DNA of 64,000 nt from Microbacterium sp. (lineage in GTDB: Bacteria; Actinomycetota; Actinomycetes; Actinomycetales; Microbacteriaceae), in the NCBI RefSeq assembly GCF_017305435.1, contig NZ_JAFKIP010000006.1, forward strand, positions 1-64,000. Direction: 5' to 3'. The translations under genes were made by a program, and so were the position numbers. The notes beneath the pieces are model-generated. The model did no database searches. It saw only the letters and a list, made by a program, of their open reading frames with translations, and was not told where the DNA came from. Shown in pieces: positions 54,832-64,000 of this stretch (position 1 is the stretch's first letter; each line of letters starts with the position of its first letter).

Positions 54832-55881
54832 TCATCCGAAGCGGCCGTTCACGTAGTCGTACGTGCGGGGGTCGATGGGCGAATCGAACATGACGTCGGT
54901 GTCGCCGTGCTCGACGATGTGGCCGGGCTGGCCCTGCGACGCGAGGAAGAAGGCGCACTGCTGCGACACGCGCTGCGCCTGCTGCATGTTGTGGGTGACG
55001 ATCACGATCGTGACCTCGCGGGCGAGCTCGGTCATCGTCTCCTCGATCACGCGCGTCGACGTGGGGTCGAGTGCCGAGCACGGCTCGTCCATGAGCAGGA
55101 CCCGCGGGCGCACCGCGACCGAGCGGGCGATGCAGAGGCGCTGCTGCTGGCCGCCGGAGAGCCCGCCGCCGGGAGCCCGCAGCCGGTCGCGCACCTCCTT
55201 CCACAGCCCCGCGGAGGTGAGCGAGCGCTCGACGATGGCATCCTTCTCGTCGCGGCCCGCCTTCACCCCGGTGAGCTTGAGACCGGCGAGGACGTTGTCG
55301 TAGATCGACATCGCCGGGAAGGGATTGGGCTTCTGGAACACCATCCCGATCTTCTTGCGCGCATCGACGAGCCGATGCGACGCGTCGTAGATGTCGTCGC
55401 CGTCAAGGAGGACTTCGCCCGCGAGGGATGCCGAGGGCACGAGCTCGTGCATCCGGTTGAGGATCCGCAGGAAGGTCGACTTGCCGCAGCCCGACGGACC
55501 GATGAGCGCCGTCACCTGACCGGACGGCATTGTGAGCGACACGTCATGGAGCACCTGGTGATCGCCGAACCAGGCGGAGATGGCGCGGGCGTCGAGCTGA
55601 GCGGGTGAGGACGACGACACGCGCACGAAGGGGGTCTCGAGCGCGAGGAGAGTGCCGGCGGTGTCGGAGAGGACGCTCGGCGGGAGGGTGGCGGACTTCT
55701 CGGGCGCGCGCCCGGCCCGACGTCCGAGGAAGCGCCGAACCGCCGGCGGTTGCGGAGCGTCGGAGGCGGCGGCCGGCTCGACGGTGTCGACGGTGGTCGC
55801 CGGCGCGCCGGCATCCGTCTGCTCGGTCTCACCGGCAGCCTCGACCGTCTGGATCGCGGGGGCGTCGGGGGTGTCGGTCAT
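54832..55881 (-). CDS. pstB: Phosphate ABC transporter ATP-binding protein with N-terminal extension
   Basis: This 349-residue ATPase has PstB hallmarks: W-F-G-D-H-Q-V-L (~104), Walker [10 protein letters not shown] at 128-136, R-x-L-N-R-M, F-Q-K-P-N-P-F-P, signature L-S-G-G-Q-Q-Q-R-L and D-E-P-C-S-A-L-D-P. PstB is usually ~255 residues; here ~95 extra Ala/Pro/Thr-rich residues precede the domain. No pstC or pstA is visible in the window; a PstS-like gene lies five genes upstream in the same locus. A shorter start inside the extension (GTG codons near residue 86-88) is possible. Confidence 0.85.
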   Translation of the reverse strand: MTDTPDAPAIQTVEAAGETEQTDAGAPATTVDTVEPAAASDAPQPPAVRRFLGRRAGRAPEKSATLPPSVLSDTAGTLLALETPFVRVSSSSPAQLDARAISAWFGDHQVLHDVSLTMPSGQVTALIGPSGCGKSTFLRILNRMHELVPSASLAGEVLLDGDDIYDASHRLVDARKKIGMVFQKPNPFPAMSIYDNVLAGLKLTGVKAGRDEKDAIVERSLTSAGLWKEVRDRLRAPGGGLSGGQQQRLCIARSVAVRPRVLLMDEPCSALDPTSTRVIEETMTELAREVTIVIVTHNMQQAQRVSQQCAFFLASQGQPGHIVEHGDTDVMFDSPIDPRTYDYVNGRFG

Positions 55882-55913
55882 GGGTCGCTCCGTGGGCAGG
55901 GCAGGTGAGGCGG

Positions 55914-56912
55914 TCAGAGGAGGTTGGGAAGAAGGCGCGTGGCCTGGTCGGCGACGAACACGCTCGCGAGCAGGAGCACGGGAACGAACACGATCCAGGT
56001 CTTCTGCGCACCGACCCGGCGGAACGCCCAGACCGCGCCGATCTCGGCGACGACGAGGAACTGGAGGGCGAACACGAGCGCCCAGACGGTCGTCGTGTCG
56101 GTGGCCATGGCCGTGTGCGACGGCGGCAGCGTGAGGGGTGTGGTCTGCCGGACGCCGGCCGGCTGGGCCGTGCCGGTGAGCCTCGCGTCGACGTAGGCGA
56201 TGCCCGTGGGCACGTACGGCGCCCCTCGGGCCGTCACGAGGATCAGCCTGCTCTCGCCTTTTGCCGGCGCGGGCGGCGTCGGGTCGCCCGCGTAGCGGAC
56301 GCCGAGGACGTCGAAGGTGCTCTCGCCCTGACCGGTGCGCACGGTGAACTGGTCGCCGGGCTGGAGCCTCTGGATGCGGCCGAACGGGCCACCGTATGCC
56401 GCGGCGCGCGCCATCACGACACTCACGCCGATCTGGCCGGGCAGCACCGTGTCGCGGCGGTGGCCGGGGCCGCTCATGAGAACGCCCGACGACGTGCCCT
56501 CGGCGACGATCTCGCGCACCCCCAGCTGCGGGATGTCGATGAGCGCGACGGGCGCTCCGTCGGCGAGCAGCACGTTGTCGAAGTCGCCTTCGCTGACGGG
56601 TGCGGTTCCGGCGGCCAGCTGGTCCCGGAACGTGTTCGCCAGCTGCTGCTGCGACGCGTAGTGCTCGACGTGGCTGAGGACGAGCAGGTGCAGGACGAAC
56701 GCGAGAGCGAGGGCGGAGATGAGCGCGAGGATGCCGCGGGCGATCGCCTGCCCGGTCGTGAGCGGTGCGTACTGGGGAGCCGGCCGCGGCATCCGTCGCG
56801 GCGGTCTCGGCGGTCGGCGCGGCGGAGTGGGCCGTCGACCCCCCGCCGAGTGCGGGAGCGCGGCGGGGGTCGTGGGAGACAGGACCTGCGTCTTCTCGTC
56901 GAAGAGCGTCAT
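55914..56912 (-). CDS. Sortase-fold membrane protein lacking catalytic residues
   Basis: The 332-residue protein has a Pro/Arg-rich N-terminus, one membrane helix (~57-78), a sortase-like domain (~95-255) and C-terminal helices (~275-330). The order [26 protein letters not shown] and L-I-L-V-T-A follows sortases, but the catalytic His (in A-G-H-R-T) is replaced by Arg, and the catalytic Cys (in T-L/x-T-C) by Ala. The catalytic Arg is not seen. It is therefore a probable pseudo-sortase. It starts at ATG 56912 and overlaps its upstream neighbour by 4 bases. Confidence 0.75.
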   Translation of the reverse strand: MTLFDEKTQVLSPTTPAALPHSAGGRRPTPPRRPPRPPRRMPRPAPQYAPLTTGQAIARGILALISALALAFVLHLLVLSHVEHYASQQQLANTFRDQLAAGTAPVSEGDFDNVLLADGAPVALIDIPQLGVREIVAEGTSSGVLMSGPGHRRDTVLPGQIGVSVVMARAAAYGGPFGRIQRLQPGDQFTVRTGQGESTFDVLGVRYAGDPTPPAPAKGESRLILVTARGAPYVPTGIAYVDARLTGTAQPAGVRQTTPLTLPPSHTAMATDTTTVWALVFALQFLVVAEIGAVWAFRRVGAQKTWIVFVPVLLLASVFVADQATRLLPNLL

Positions 56913-57700
56913 GCGATCGCTTCCACCGTCCGGGCGGCTGCGGCGGCGCGGAGCGCGCGGCGCACGAGCACCGCGATCGCGATGAGCGCGGCGAGGCCCG
57001 CGAGCAGCCACGGGAAGAGGAACACTGTCGCGTCCCGGGTGAGCGGGGTGAGCGCTACGCCGTCGACCGTCTCGGGAGGGGTGACCGTCGCGTGCGCGTT
57101 GACGAGGGTCCACTGGCCGGCACCGTGCAGCTGAGCGGGGACGACGCGCGATTCCCCCGGCTGCAGGCCCGCGATCGCGACGCCCTCGACGCGGTCGAGG
57201 GGGATGCCGAAGAGCAGGCTCTCCATCCAGAAGTCCGCCGTCGCATCGACCGGTGCGGTCGAGGCGTTGCGGACGGTGATCCACACCGTCACGAGACCGT
57301 CCAGCGGGTCGGGAGTGAGGGCGGCGGTGGAGTTCACGCCGCTCACGTAGACCCCACCGGCGGTGCCGACCTCACCGGGCTTGGCACCGGAATCGGTGCC
57401 ACCGCCGCCCGTCCCGACGCCGGTGGACCCGCTCGTGCCCGTGCCGCCGCTTCCCGCGCCCGTTCCCGACGTGCTGCCGGACGTGGCGCCCGTTGGGCTC
57501 GGCGAGACCGAGGGGGTCGGCCGGGGGGTCGAGCCGTCGGTGACGGTGACGGTGAGGTTGCCGTCGTCGGACACGGAGTCGTCCGCGCGGGCGAACGCTC
57601 CGGGCGCGAGAAACGTCATCGCGAGAGCCGCCAGAAGCGAGGCGACGAGGATGCCGGCCGTCATCGCCTGGTGCCGCACGACGGGTGGATGGGCCTTCAC
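56909..57700 (-). CDS. Membrane-anchored surface protein, DUF916-like partner
   Basis: The protein has 263 residues from GTG 57700, overlapping the upstream stop by GTGA. A signal peptide (~1-38) is followed by a Ser/Thr/Gly-rich linker (~55-105), a beta-rich domain (~110-225) and a C-terminal membrane helix (~228-248) with a basic tail. The domain has [12 protein letters not shown] and ends similarly to the DUF916-like protein next door. It may be a shortened DUF916/DUF3324-type protein that binds WxL-like partners. Confidence 0.65.
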   Translation of the reverse strand: MKAHPPVVRHQAMTAGILVASLLAALAMTFLAPGAFARADDSVSDDGNLTVTVTDGSTPRPTPSVSPSPTGATSGSTSGTGAGSGGTGTSGSTGVGTGGGGTDSGAKPGEVGTAGGVYVSGVNSTAALTPDPLDGLVTVWITVRNASTAPVDATADFWMESLLFGIPLDRVEGVAIAGLQPGESRVVPAQLHGAGQWTLVNAHATVTPPETVDGVALTPLTRDATVFLFPWLLAGLAALIAIAVLVRRALRAAAAARTVEAIA

Positions 57701-58809
57701 GAGTCGGTCGCCGATCCGGCATCCACGCGCAGCTTCTGCTCGGCCGCCGCGGCCGCTTCTGCCTGGGTGTAGGCGATCCATTCGGCGGCGCGTGCCTCGT
57801 CGCGCCTGCGCCGGGCCCGCACGAACCAGACGACACCCGCGATCAGTGCCGCCAGGATCAGCAGCGCCCACGGGATCGCGATGACGACGGTGTCACGGGT
57901 GACAGGGGTGACGCTGAGCACTTGGGACGCGTCGGTGGTGTCGACGAACGGCTGCATGCTCATCGACGGACTGAGGTAGCCCCACTGCGCGACGCCGGGG
58001 ATGTCGACTTCGTAGGTCGCGGAGCTGCCGGGCAGCAGGATGGGGGTGCTCCCGCCCGCGTCACCGGTGGCCGGGATGCCGAACCAGGTCGCGACGTGCG
58101 TCGTGTTGTTCGAAGCGAGAGCGACGTTCCCCGGGTTGTCCACCGTATAGAGGATCTTCAGGGTGCCGCCGAACGGGTTCCACCAGTCGCCCTGATAGGT
58201 CGCTTCGTAGCTCGCGAGCGTCAGTCGAGGCTGAAGGTCGCCCGACACGCGCGCGAAGATCGCCGTCGCGACGCGGCGGTCGACCTTGACCGTCTCACCT
58301 TCCTGCAGCACCGATGCGGCGATGCCGCCCACGTGGTCTCCGGGGGTGGCATCGGCCGGGAACGCCACCGTGAAGGTCAGCAGCCGCACCTCCTGCGGGT
58401 CGAGGGAGAACTGGATGCGGTTCTGGCCGTTCTCGAACGTCACCCAGGAGCCGATTCCCGTCGGACTGTCAGCGGTCGCGAGGAGGTTGAACGCGCCGTC
58501 CGCACCGTTGAAGGCGTCCGTGGCGAGGACGGTGAAGTCCTGCCGCTCCGTGCCGGTGTTGCCCACGTACACCTGGTCGGTGACGCTCTGCCCCGGGTCG
58601 GCCGTGTAGGAGAAGCGCGTGCGGTCGTCGGGCGTGCCGTCGGGGCCGGCGGGCCGAGTGGCCACTCCGACGTCGCCGGGGGACGGAGCATCGTCAGCGT
58701 GGGCCGTCGTGGGTGCCGCGATAGGCGCGACAACGAGGGCGAGCAGGACGACGAGCGCACCGAGCGCGTGCTGGATGCGCCGCCTCGACCGGGGAATCGA
58801 GTTGAGCAC
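57697..58809 (-). CDS. DUF916-like (WxL-associated) membrane-anchored protein
   Basis: This 370-residue protein has a signal peptide (~1-38), a first beta domain with Q-S-V-T-D-Q-V-Y-V-G-N-T-G (~75-87) and G-D-H-V-G-G-I-A-A-S (~160), a second domain to ~300, then a C-terminal membrane helix (~312-332) and a basic tail. The domain order and the G-D-H-x-G-G-I motif match DUF916 proteins, which bind WxL proteins at the cell surface in Firmicutes. It is coupled to the next gene and downstream of a WxL-like gene. Confidence 0.75.
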   Translation of the reverse strand: MLNSIPRSRRRIQHALGALVVLLALVVAPIAAPTTAHADDAPSPGDVGVATRPAGPDGTPDDRTRFSYTADPGQSVTDQVYVGNTGTERQDFTVLATDAFNGADGAFNLLATADSPTGIGSWVTFENGQNRIQFSLDPQEVRLLTFTVAFPADATPGDHVGGIAASVLQEGETVKVDRRVATAIFARVSGDLQPRLTLASYEATYQGDWWNPFGGTLKILYTVDNPGNVALASNNTTHVATWFGIPATGDAGGSTPILLPGSSATYEVDIPGVAQWGYLSPSMSMQPFVDTTDASQVLSVTPVTRDTVVIAIPWALLILAALIAGVVWFVRARRRRDEARAAEWIAYTQAEAAAAAEQKLRVDAGSATDS

Positions 58810-58916
58810 GGTCTATCTCCGCAGATGAGGGCGACGGAAGATCATCGCACGGGTGAACGAGAAGTGAGCAGACCGCTTCGGAGAGGTGATCGAAGAAGCG
58901 GTGGATACGACGCGCC

Positions 58917-58948
58917 GTGTGGGGAGGCCGCAAGCGGCCTCCCCACAC
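58917..58948. terminator. Terminator after the WxL-like gene
   Basis: Perfect 15-base arms (GTGTGGGGAGGCCGC and its complement) with a 2-base AA loop lie 49 bases past the stop of the WxL-like gene on the minus strand. It separates that gene from the downstream DUF916 operon, which would then need its own promoter near 58810-58910. Confidence 0.8.
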
Positions 58949-58997
58949 GGCTCAGAGTGGGTGATGCTCTGAACGAGCCCTGGGGCTCAGCGCGCGC

Positions 58998-60590
58998 TCA
59001 CTTGGAGGTGAGCGTGAGGGTCAGCGTCGAGCTGTACGCACCCGCAGCGGCGCTGGCCGGCGCCGTGAAGGTGAGGTCGGCGTCGAACTGCGCACCCGCG
59101 GGGGTGGTGCTGACCAGCGGAGCGCTCTCGGCGAGCTTCTTGGCACCACTTGTTCCAGCAACGCTGGACACCTGGATCCCGGACGGCGCCGTCGTGTAGC
59201 CGGCCGCGAAAGCCGGAGCCACTGCGAGGACGTCCTTGCCGATGTTCTGCGCACCGGTGAAGTCGCTCCACGCGGCGCCGAGTTCCCAGCCCTTGAGCAC
59301 GTTGCGGTCGTCGACGACGGTGACCTTGCCGAGCTTCTTGGTCACCGAAGCGCTGCGCGCCACGTTGCCGAAGTCGACCGCCGTCTTCTCCGCCGACAGC
59401 GACCAGAGGTCGCTCGCCGTCACCGCAGCCGTCAGCGCGACGTCCGTGGAGATCGTGTCGCCAGTGTTCGTCGGCTTGGTGAACGACACCCACTCCTGAA
59501 CGGCGTAGGTCGCGTCGCCGGGCAGCACGAGGGCGACCTTGTGCGCACCGGCGGGCAGCGTGCTGATGTCGACCACCACGTCTCCCGTGGTGGCGTCAGC
59601 GATCGCCTGACCGAGCTTGGTCGGGGTCGACCACGCCCACACGTCGAACGTCTTGCCCTTGTTCACCGTGCCCGCGGGAACCGTGATCGAGGTCGCGCCC
59701 TTGGCCGGGTCGGCGATTGTGATCGCGCCCGTCGTCGGCTCAGTGGGAGCCGTCGGCGCGGGGGCGGCCACCGTGCCGGTGAAGGCCTGGTCGACGGAGC
59801 CCGCGCCGTTGGTCGCGGTCAGCGTGAAGCTGTACGCACCCGCCGTCGTGGGCGTGCCCGAGATCGTGCCGGCCGCGGCGTCGAGCGCGAGGCCCGCGGG
59901 AAGCGTGCCCGACTTCAGCGACCACGTGATCGGCGCCGTTCCCGTCGCCGCGAGCGTCTGCGTGAACGTCGTGCCCGTCGTCAGCGCGTTGAGGGAGGTT
60001 GTCGTGATCACGGGCACGACGACAACAGGAGCCGAAACGGGCGTCGAGAACTCGTAGGTTGCCGCCGTGGGGTTGGCATTCGGCGTAACCGTGATGTAGA
60101 CGTAGTTCGCCTCGATGACGTGACCGAGCGCGTCAACGAACGCGAGGCCCAGCGAGAAGTCGCCGCCGTTGTTTCCGATCTGGTCGAACGACTTGCCGGG
60201 GTTCGCCGTTGTCATCGTGCTGATCTTGAGGTTGACATTCGCGCCCGGATCAGTGTGACGATCGGTATAGATCGTCCAGTCGTCCACATTGCGCTCCTTG
60301 CCGCGCGCAGAGATGAACTCGTACTCGTAGACCGCGCCGGAAGGCATCGCCCACGCGCGATCGGCCGGATCGCTTGACTTCGACGCGTAGACCGATGCAT
60401 TGAGCTTCGGCGTGGCCGTCGGAGCCAGGAGTACGGGGGTGTTGGCGGACGAACTCAGCCATACGTCATGCGACGAATCGGCTGGACCGGCAGGGGTGAC
60501 GGCGTTGGCCGCCACCGGCGCTGCCAGCGCGAGAACGAGCGCCGCGATAGTGCCGGCGCCGAAGGCGGCGAGAGACTTCTTGAAGTTCAC
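58998..60590 (-). CDS. Secreted surface protein with Ig-like and WxL-like domains
   Basis: This 530-residue protein starts at GTG 60590 behind AAGGAAAG. A signal peptide (~1-30) is followed by an N-terminal beta domain (~35-180), a putative Ig (He_PIG-type) domain at ~195-280 (I-T-W-S-L-K-S-G-T-L-P-A-G-L, I-S-G-T-P-T-T-A-G), a segment to ~370 and a C-terminal domain (~385-530). The latter has W-E-L-G-A-A-W-S-D-F and ends G-A-Y-S-S-T-L-T-L-T-L, resembling WxL domains. It has no LPXTG motif or membrane helix, so attachment through DUF916 proteins is plausible. Confidence 0.75.
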   Translation of the reverse strand: MNFKKSLAAFGAGTIAALVLALAAPVAANAVTPAGPADSSHDVWLSSSANTPVLLAPTATPKLNASVYASKSSDPADRAWAMPSGAVYEYEFISARGKERNVDDWTIYTDRHTDPGANVNLKISTMTTANPGKSFDQIGNNGGDFSLGLAFVDALGHVIEANYVYITVTPNANPTAATYEFSTPVSAPVVVVPVITTTSLNALTTGTTFTQTLAATGTAPITWSLKSGTLPAGLALDAAAGTISGTPTTAGAYSFTLTATNGAGSVDQAFTGTVAAPAPTAPTEPTTGAITIADPAKGATSITVPAGTVNKGKTFDVWAWSTPTKLGQAIADATTGDVVVDISTLPAGAHKVALVLPGDATYAVQEWVSFTKPTNTGDTISTDVALTAAVTASDLWSLSAEKTAVDFGNVARSASVTKKLGKVTVVDDRNVLKGWELGAAWSDFTGAQNIGKDVLAVAPAFAAGYTTAPSGIQVSSVAGTSGAKKLAESAPLVSTTPAGAQFDADLTFTAPASAAAGAYSSTLTLTLTSK

Positions 60591-60618
60591 TGTTCTTTCC
60601 TTTCTTGGGCGAGACTGA

Positions 60619-61785
60619 TCAGGAGGAACGGGTGAAGTTGTAGGTGGTGGGCTCGAGGAAGCCGAACTTCTGCTTCACGGCACCGGCCGGAGTGAGGTCG
60701 CCGTCGATCTTGAACGCGGCGAGGCTCGTGTCGTTGGTGTAGTCGAGGGCGTCGAAGAGCTTCGCGTCGAAACCCGCTCCCGACGTGACCTTGGCGTAAG
60801 GAGCGACGATGTAGGTGTCGCGCCCCCAGGTGGAGCTGGCGTAGAAGTTGGCCCCAGGCACCAGGTTCGCGGCCGATCCGGTGAATGGCGGAGTGGCCGC
60901 GCCCTGAGGGCTGCCGAGCGTGATACCCGACGTTGTGTTCGCGGGCGCGGCCCCGTTGACCTGCGCGACGTAGCTCGCGACGGAGAACGGGATCACCCAG
61001 ATCTCGTTGGCTGCAGGCGCGAGAACGCTGCCAGTGTTCTCCGCGAACGACTGGCGGTTGGTGGGAACGGTCGAGACCGCTCCCTTGCCGTCACTCGAGT
61101 GCCCGATCGCTTTGAGGAAGAACTCACGCGTACCCGAACCGCTCTGCGGCAGCGTGGCGATGATGTGGTCGCTCGCGTTGATAGTCACGTCACCGTTCGC
61201 GGCCTGGTAAAGCGCGAGAAGCTGGGACGCGTTGTAGGTCGACACCGTGGAGATGGTGGCCTGAGACACGTTCGAGCCAGCCTTGAAAGCGAACGACACA
61301 GCGTCGCGGCCGAAGGGGATGTACGCGAGCGAGCCGCTGCCGCTGGCGGTCGGGCCACCCGAGGAACGAGACAGGTCGATCTGACCGGCCACGTTAACAC
61401 CCGCCCAGATGTTGGAGGATGCCTGTCCCGTGCCATCCACTCCCATCGACGCGAGCAGCGCCTTCTTGCCATTGCCCGACCCAGCCGGTCGCTGAAAGTA
61501 GGGGCCGTAGGCCTTGGTCTGGATGAGGCTGCCCGCCAGGGCGGTGTCATTCGGGAAAGCATCGAACGAGCTGAGCACCCGACCCGCGGCGGCACTCCGA
61601 ACATTACTGCCCGTGATCTTGGTGCCGTTGGTGAGCGCGTTGACAGCGTCCTGAAGAGTGTCGGAGCCGACGATCACATAACCGTCGCCAGAACCGATCG
61701 GGTTTGCCTGAGCGGCCGTCATCCCGAAACCGGTGAGAGCCACGCCGATCACCGCACCGATGGCGGCGATTCGCTTGAACTTCAT
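60619..61785 (-). CDS. PstS-like substrate-binding protein, secreted
   Basis: This 388-residue protein has a signal peptide (~1-28, ending T-A-A-Q-A) without a lipobox. It contains the PstS-type V-G-S-D-T-L-Q-D-A at ~40-48 and S-G-S-G-T-R-E-F at ~218-225, which bind the oxyanion in phosphate-binding proteins. The central region is longer than in PstS. Absence of a lipid anchor suggests it is held by other surface proteins or released. AAGGAAG precedes ATG 61785. It lies upstream of the WxL-like gene in the same direction, 28 bases apart. Confidence 0.75.
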   Translation of the reverse strand: MKFKRIAAIGAVIGVALTGFGMTAAQANPIGSGDGYVIVGSDTLQDAVNALTNGTKITGSNVRSAAAGRVLSSFDAFPNDTALAGSLIQTKAYGPYFQRPAGSGNGKKALLASMGVDGTGQASSNIWAGVNVAGQIDLSRSSGGPTASGSGSLAYIPFGRDAVSFAFKAGSNVSQATISTVSTYNASQLLALYQAANGDVTINASDHIIATLPQSGSGTREFFLKAIGHSSDGKGAVSTVPTNRQSFAENTGSVLAPAANEIWVIPFSVASYVAQVNGAAPANTTSGITLGSPQGAATPPFTGSAANLVPGANFYASSTWGRDTYIVAPYAKVTSGAGFDAKLFDALDYTNDTSLAAFKIDGDLTPAGAVKQKFGFLEPTTYNFTRSS

Positions 61786-61847
61786 GTCACTTCCTTCTTG
61801 GTGGTCGAGTAGTGCTGTGTGGAACGTCTGATTCCGCGGGCGCGGGC

Positions 61848-64000
61848 TCAGCTGACCCGCCTTCGCAGACGGGTGATCAATGGAACGGCCGCGGCCCCTG
61901 CAACGCCGGCGAGCGCACTCAACGGCACTGCGGCAGCCAAGCCTCCGCTTTCCGGGTCAGTCGGTGTGGAGCCTGCCGACAACGCGCCGCTGGCGTTGCC
62001 TGTCGCGACGGCACTCCCTGCGCCGCTGCCGTCGCCGGTGGGTTGCGACGCCGCAGGCTGCGTCATCGCGCGTTGCGGCGCCGGCGAGCTCTGGGATGGG
62101 ATGTAACTTGTGGTCGGCGCGTTGATTGCCGGACGTCCATTGGCGAGGAGGTCGGCCGCAGCCATCGCTTGCGCGACAAACTCGTCGGGAAGTGGCGCGT
62201 ACCCTCGTGGCAGCTGTCCGAGTCCATCTCCGGGTGTTTGGCCTTCCTCAGCCGCAAATCGGATGAAGGCAACGTACGTGTTGCGCGCATCCGCCGAGAC
62301 CGTGTCAGGGTTCGCCGCCGCATATAGGGGAACCGTCAGTGGGTACGCACCGAACGCCGCCTTTGCAGCAGGCGATGCGGAGTCATACCGGCGCACCTGC
62401 CCGGTGCTGCCGTCGGGAACCATTGCGCTGGCCGCTGCGAGCATCGACTCGGTGCTGGGGGCGACGAAGGCACCCGCGGAGTTCTGAAGCTCGGCCGTCA
62501 CTACCTGATACCGCTGTGCCGCCGAGTCGCTCGTAAGCGCCAACACCTGCCGGCGGCCCGGGAGAGCGCGAGCAGCCTTTCCCCACTTCGGCGCTGGACT
62601 CGTGAAATCCCAGCTTCCGAGCAACTGACCATCGCCTCGGAGCGCAAGGTAGCCGGAGGCGTCCAGATCGGAGGTGTAGGGACGCCACGTGATGAGGTTC
62701 ACCGCGCCACCGGTGCTGTCGCTCGGTCGCTCGATCGGGTCGGCCTTCGGGAAGTCCTCTCGCGGCACCGTGAACGCCGCGCCTGACGCGTTCTTCGCCG
62801 GATCGGTGCTGCTCCACGGGTTTACCACCATGCCCCATTGGTCGGGAGTGCCGGCAAGGAAGGCCGCGGCCTGCGGATCGGCGGAGATGTACTGCCACAT
62901 GACCCACGCAGCGTCCGAGCGTCCCTGAGGAACCATCAGATCGCCGAGGGCGTACCCCTGCATTGTGAGCGACGCCCACTCGGGGTCGTTGACGGCGAGA
63001 AACTCAGGGTCCTGTGACACATTCCAGGGATTGTGCTCCACGACCCCAGCATCGACACCGAGCGGCAACGCAGCGCGGTAGGAGTTTGTGAGGAGCTTCG
63101 CGAGCAACCGCGGTGTGAGCCTCAGTTTCGTGATCGGAAGACGGTCCTTTTCCGCCACCTCTGGTGGCGCGGCGACGTTTGGATTGACGAATCGATCGAT
63201 CGTGAACCCGATGGACAACCCGCTGAGAGCTATCGGCGCGTAGACGAGTGGATCCCCGTCCGCGCCCTGCAACGGACGCGTGGTCACCACCAACCCCCCG
63301 CCCGCTTTGCTTGCCGCAGCGCGAAGTGCATCCGATTCGGAGCCGGTGACGAGAGCCAACACCGACCCGCCGGGAGCTCGACAGAACGTCGGTTGCCATG
63401 AGCTCACAGCGAGTGAGATGAGTTCGCTGCCGAAGATCTGGCGCTCGGCGGTTCCTTGTTCGCACCGCGCACCGAGCGGGCGAAAATCTAGTCTGAAGGC
63501 GATCGCGTGCTTCCACGTGTCCCAGAAGAGGCCCGACTGAGTGATGTATCGCGATCCGTTATCGGACGCGCCTCGCGGAATCGCGACGAGCCAGCACGAT
63601 TCTCCAACGGCGAGATTGTCAGGCTTCGGCGTACCGCAGGACAGCCCTGACGACTGCATGGCGGTCTGCACTTCGAAAGAGACCGAACCACGTCCGTCAG
63701 CGCCGGAGGGCGCCCAGGGCACTTCGTTCGTCGTGTAGGCGGTGAAGTACTGATTGGTGTTAACCGACACGTCAGTGTTGACCGACTTCGTACCGTCAGA
63801 GTTGACTTTCAGGTTTGTGACAGTGGTGCCGTCCGGCGCTCTAAAGGGAATGCTCGTGTAAGCGGGCTCTGCCACACCCTTCGATGGAATCGTGAACTGA
63901 GCATCGTGCGCCTTGTCGACGACTTTGTCGGACTCCCGTTGGGTATCGCGCGTTGCTCCGGGGCCAAGCGTTGCGCCGTACAGGCACGTCGTACGATCTG
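61848..64000 (-). CDS. Large surface protein, 5' end outside the window
   Basis: The minus-strand frame is open to the right edge (no stop from 64000), so the start is beyond the window; at least 717 residues are visible. The visible part holds a beta-rich region with paired cysteines (S-G-L-S-C-G, E-S-C-W-L, A-R-C-E-Q, T-F-C-R-A), then a PstS-like stretch (F-V-N-P-N-V, P-L-T-V-P-L-Y-A). A Pro/Ser/Gly-rich linker, a hydrophobic helix and L-R-R-R-V-S end the protein, a membrane anchor without LPXTG. It heads the visible locus and precedes the PstS-like gene by 62 bases. Confidence 0.75.
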   Translation of the reverse strand, partial: DRTTCLYGATLGPGATRDTQRESDKVVDKAHDAQFTIPSKGVAEPAYTSIPFRAPDGTTVTNLKVNSDGTKSVNTDVSVNTNQYFTAYTTNEVPWAPSGADGRGSVSFEVQTAMQSSGLSCGTPKPDNLAVGESCWLVAIPRGASDNGSRYITQSGLFWDTWKHAIAFRLDFRPLGARCEQGTAERQIFGSELISLAVSSWQPTFCRAPGGSVLALVTGSESDALRAAASKAGGGLVVTTRPLQGADGDPLVYAPIALSGLSIGFTIDRFVNPNVAAPPEVAEKDRLPITKLRLTPRLLAKLLTNSYRAALPLGVDAGVVEHNPWNVSQDPEFLAVNDPEWASLTMQGYALGDLMVPQGRSDAAWVMWQYISADPQAAAFLAGTPDQWGMVVNPWSSTDPAKNASGAAFTVPREDFPKADPIERPSDSTGGAVNLITWRPYTSDLDASGYLALRGDGQLLGSWDFTSPAPKWGKAARALPGRRQVLALTSDSAAQRYQVVTAELQNSAGAFVAPSTESMLAAASAMVPDGSTGQVRRYDSASPAAKAAFGAYPLTVPLYAAANPDTVSADARNTYVAFIRFAAEEGQTPGDGLGQLPRGYAPLPDEFVAQAMAAADLLANGRPAINAPTTSYIPSQSSPAPQRAMTQPAASQPTGDGSGAGSAVATGNASGALSAGSTPTDPESGGLAAAVPLSALAGVAGAAAVPLITRLRRRVS

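Noticed and set aside
55914-64000. LPXTG sorting signals in the surface proteins
   Set aside because: No L-P-x-T-G-like motif was found near any C-terminus; the large protein and the DUF916-like proteins end in membrane helices and the WxL-like and PstS-like proteins have none.

Overview
The window is high-GC actinobacterial DNA. Gene content and synteny point to Microbacteriaceae, most likely Microbacterium: a lysC-asd pair with an internal beta-subunit start, a holB-tmk-topA block, a tad pilus locus with a DUF4244 pilin, DUF4177-RidA next to a PASTA-bearing class A PBP, many GTG starts, many 4-base ATGA/GTGA overlaps, and several leaderless-looking genes. No rRNA or CRISPR array was seen. 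Two tRNAs are present: Thr-CGT on the minus strand and Pro-CGG on the plus strand.

Layout. (1) About 1-8340 is the right part of a mobilizable or conjugative element. It carries a possible IS256-type end, a cytosine-5 DNA methyltransferase with an overlapping companion gene, a MobF relaxase-helicase, an AlbA_2/Schlafen-type protein, a DprA-like protein, a small membrane protein, a truncated serine recombinase and a HTH protein. (2) 8468-23177 is core chromosome: a DUF6412-YidC-like pair, an MMPL-nicotinamidase-DUF2510 operon, tRNA-Thr, a methionine importer (metQ-metN-metI) behind a structured leader, and a lipoprotein peptidase-holB-tmk-topA block. (3) About 23200-32700 is a visibly AT-richer acquired island. 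It holds a gamma-butyrolactone-receptor-like TetR regulator, a small secreted lactococcin-972-like peptide, a two-component system, a four-gene ABC export or immunity module, an AfsA/ScbA-type butyrolactone synthase and its NAD-epimerase partner. A decayed IS3 transposase lies at the right border. (4) 32826-53802 is core again: tad pilus genes, acs, HxlR/VOC, RidA, PBP, lldD with its FadR-type regulator, thymidine kinase, a YCII-ECF42 pair, mqo, asd and lysC. (5) 53946-64000 is a minus-strand cell-surface locus: a large partial surface protein, a PstS-like protein, a WxL-like protein, two DUF916-like membrane-anchored proteins, a sortase-fold protein lacking its catalytic residues, a PstB with a long N-terminal extension, and a lytic transglycosylase.

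How the genes may work together. The island at 23.2-32.7 kb reads as a self-contained signalling and bacteriocin cassette. ScbA plus the epimerase would make a diffusible butyrolactone, the ScbR-like repressor would sense it at a palindrome in front of the peptide gene, and the sensor kinase/regulator would control the ABC module that exports the peptide or protects against it. This is inferred from gene families and layout. The surface locus at 54-64 kb looks like a WxL/DUF916-type scaffold combined with phosphate-uptake-type proteins, which is unusual for an actinobacterium.
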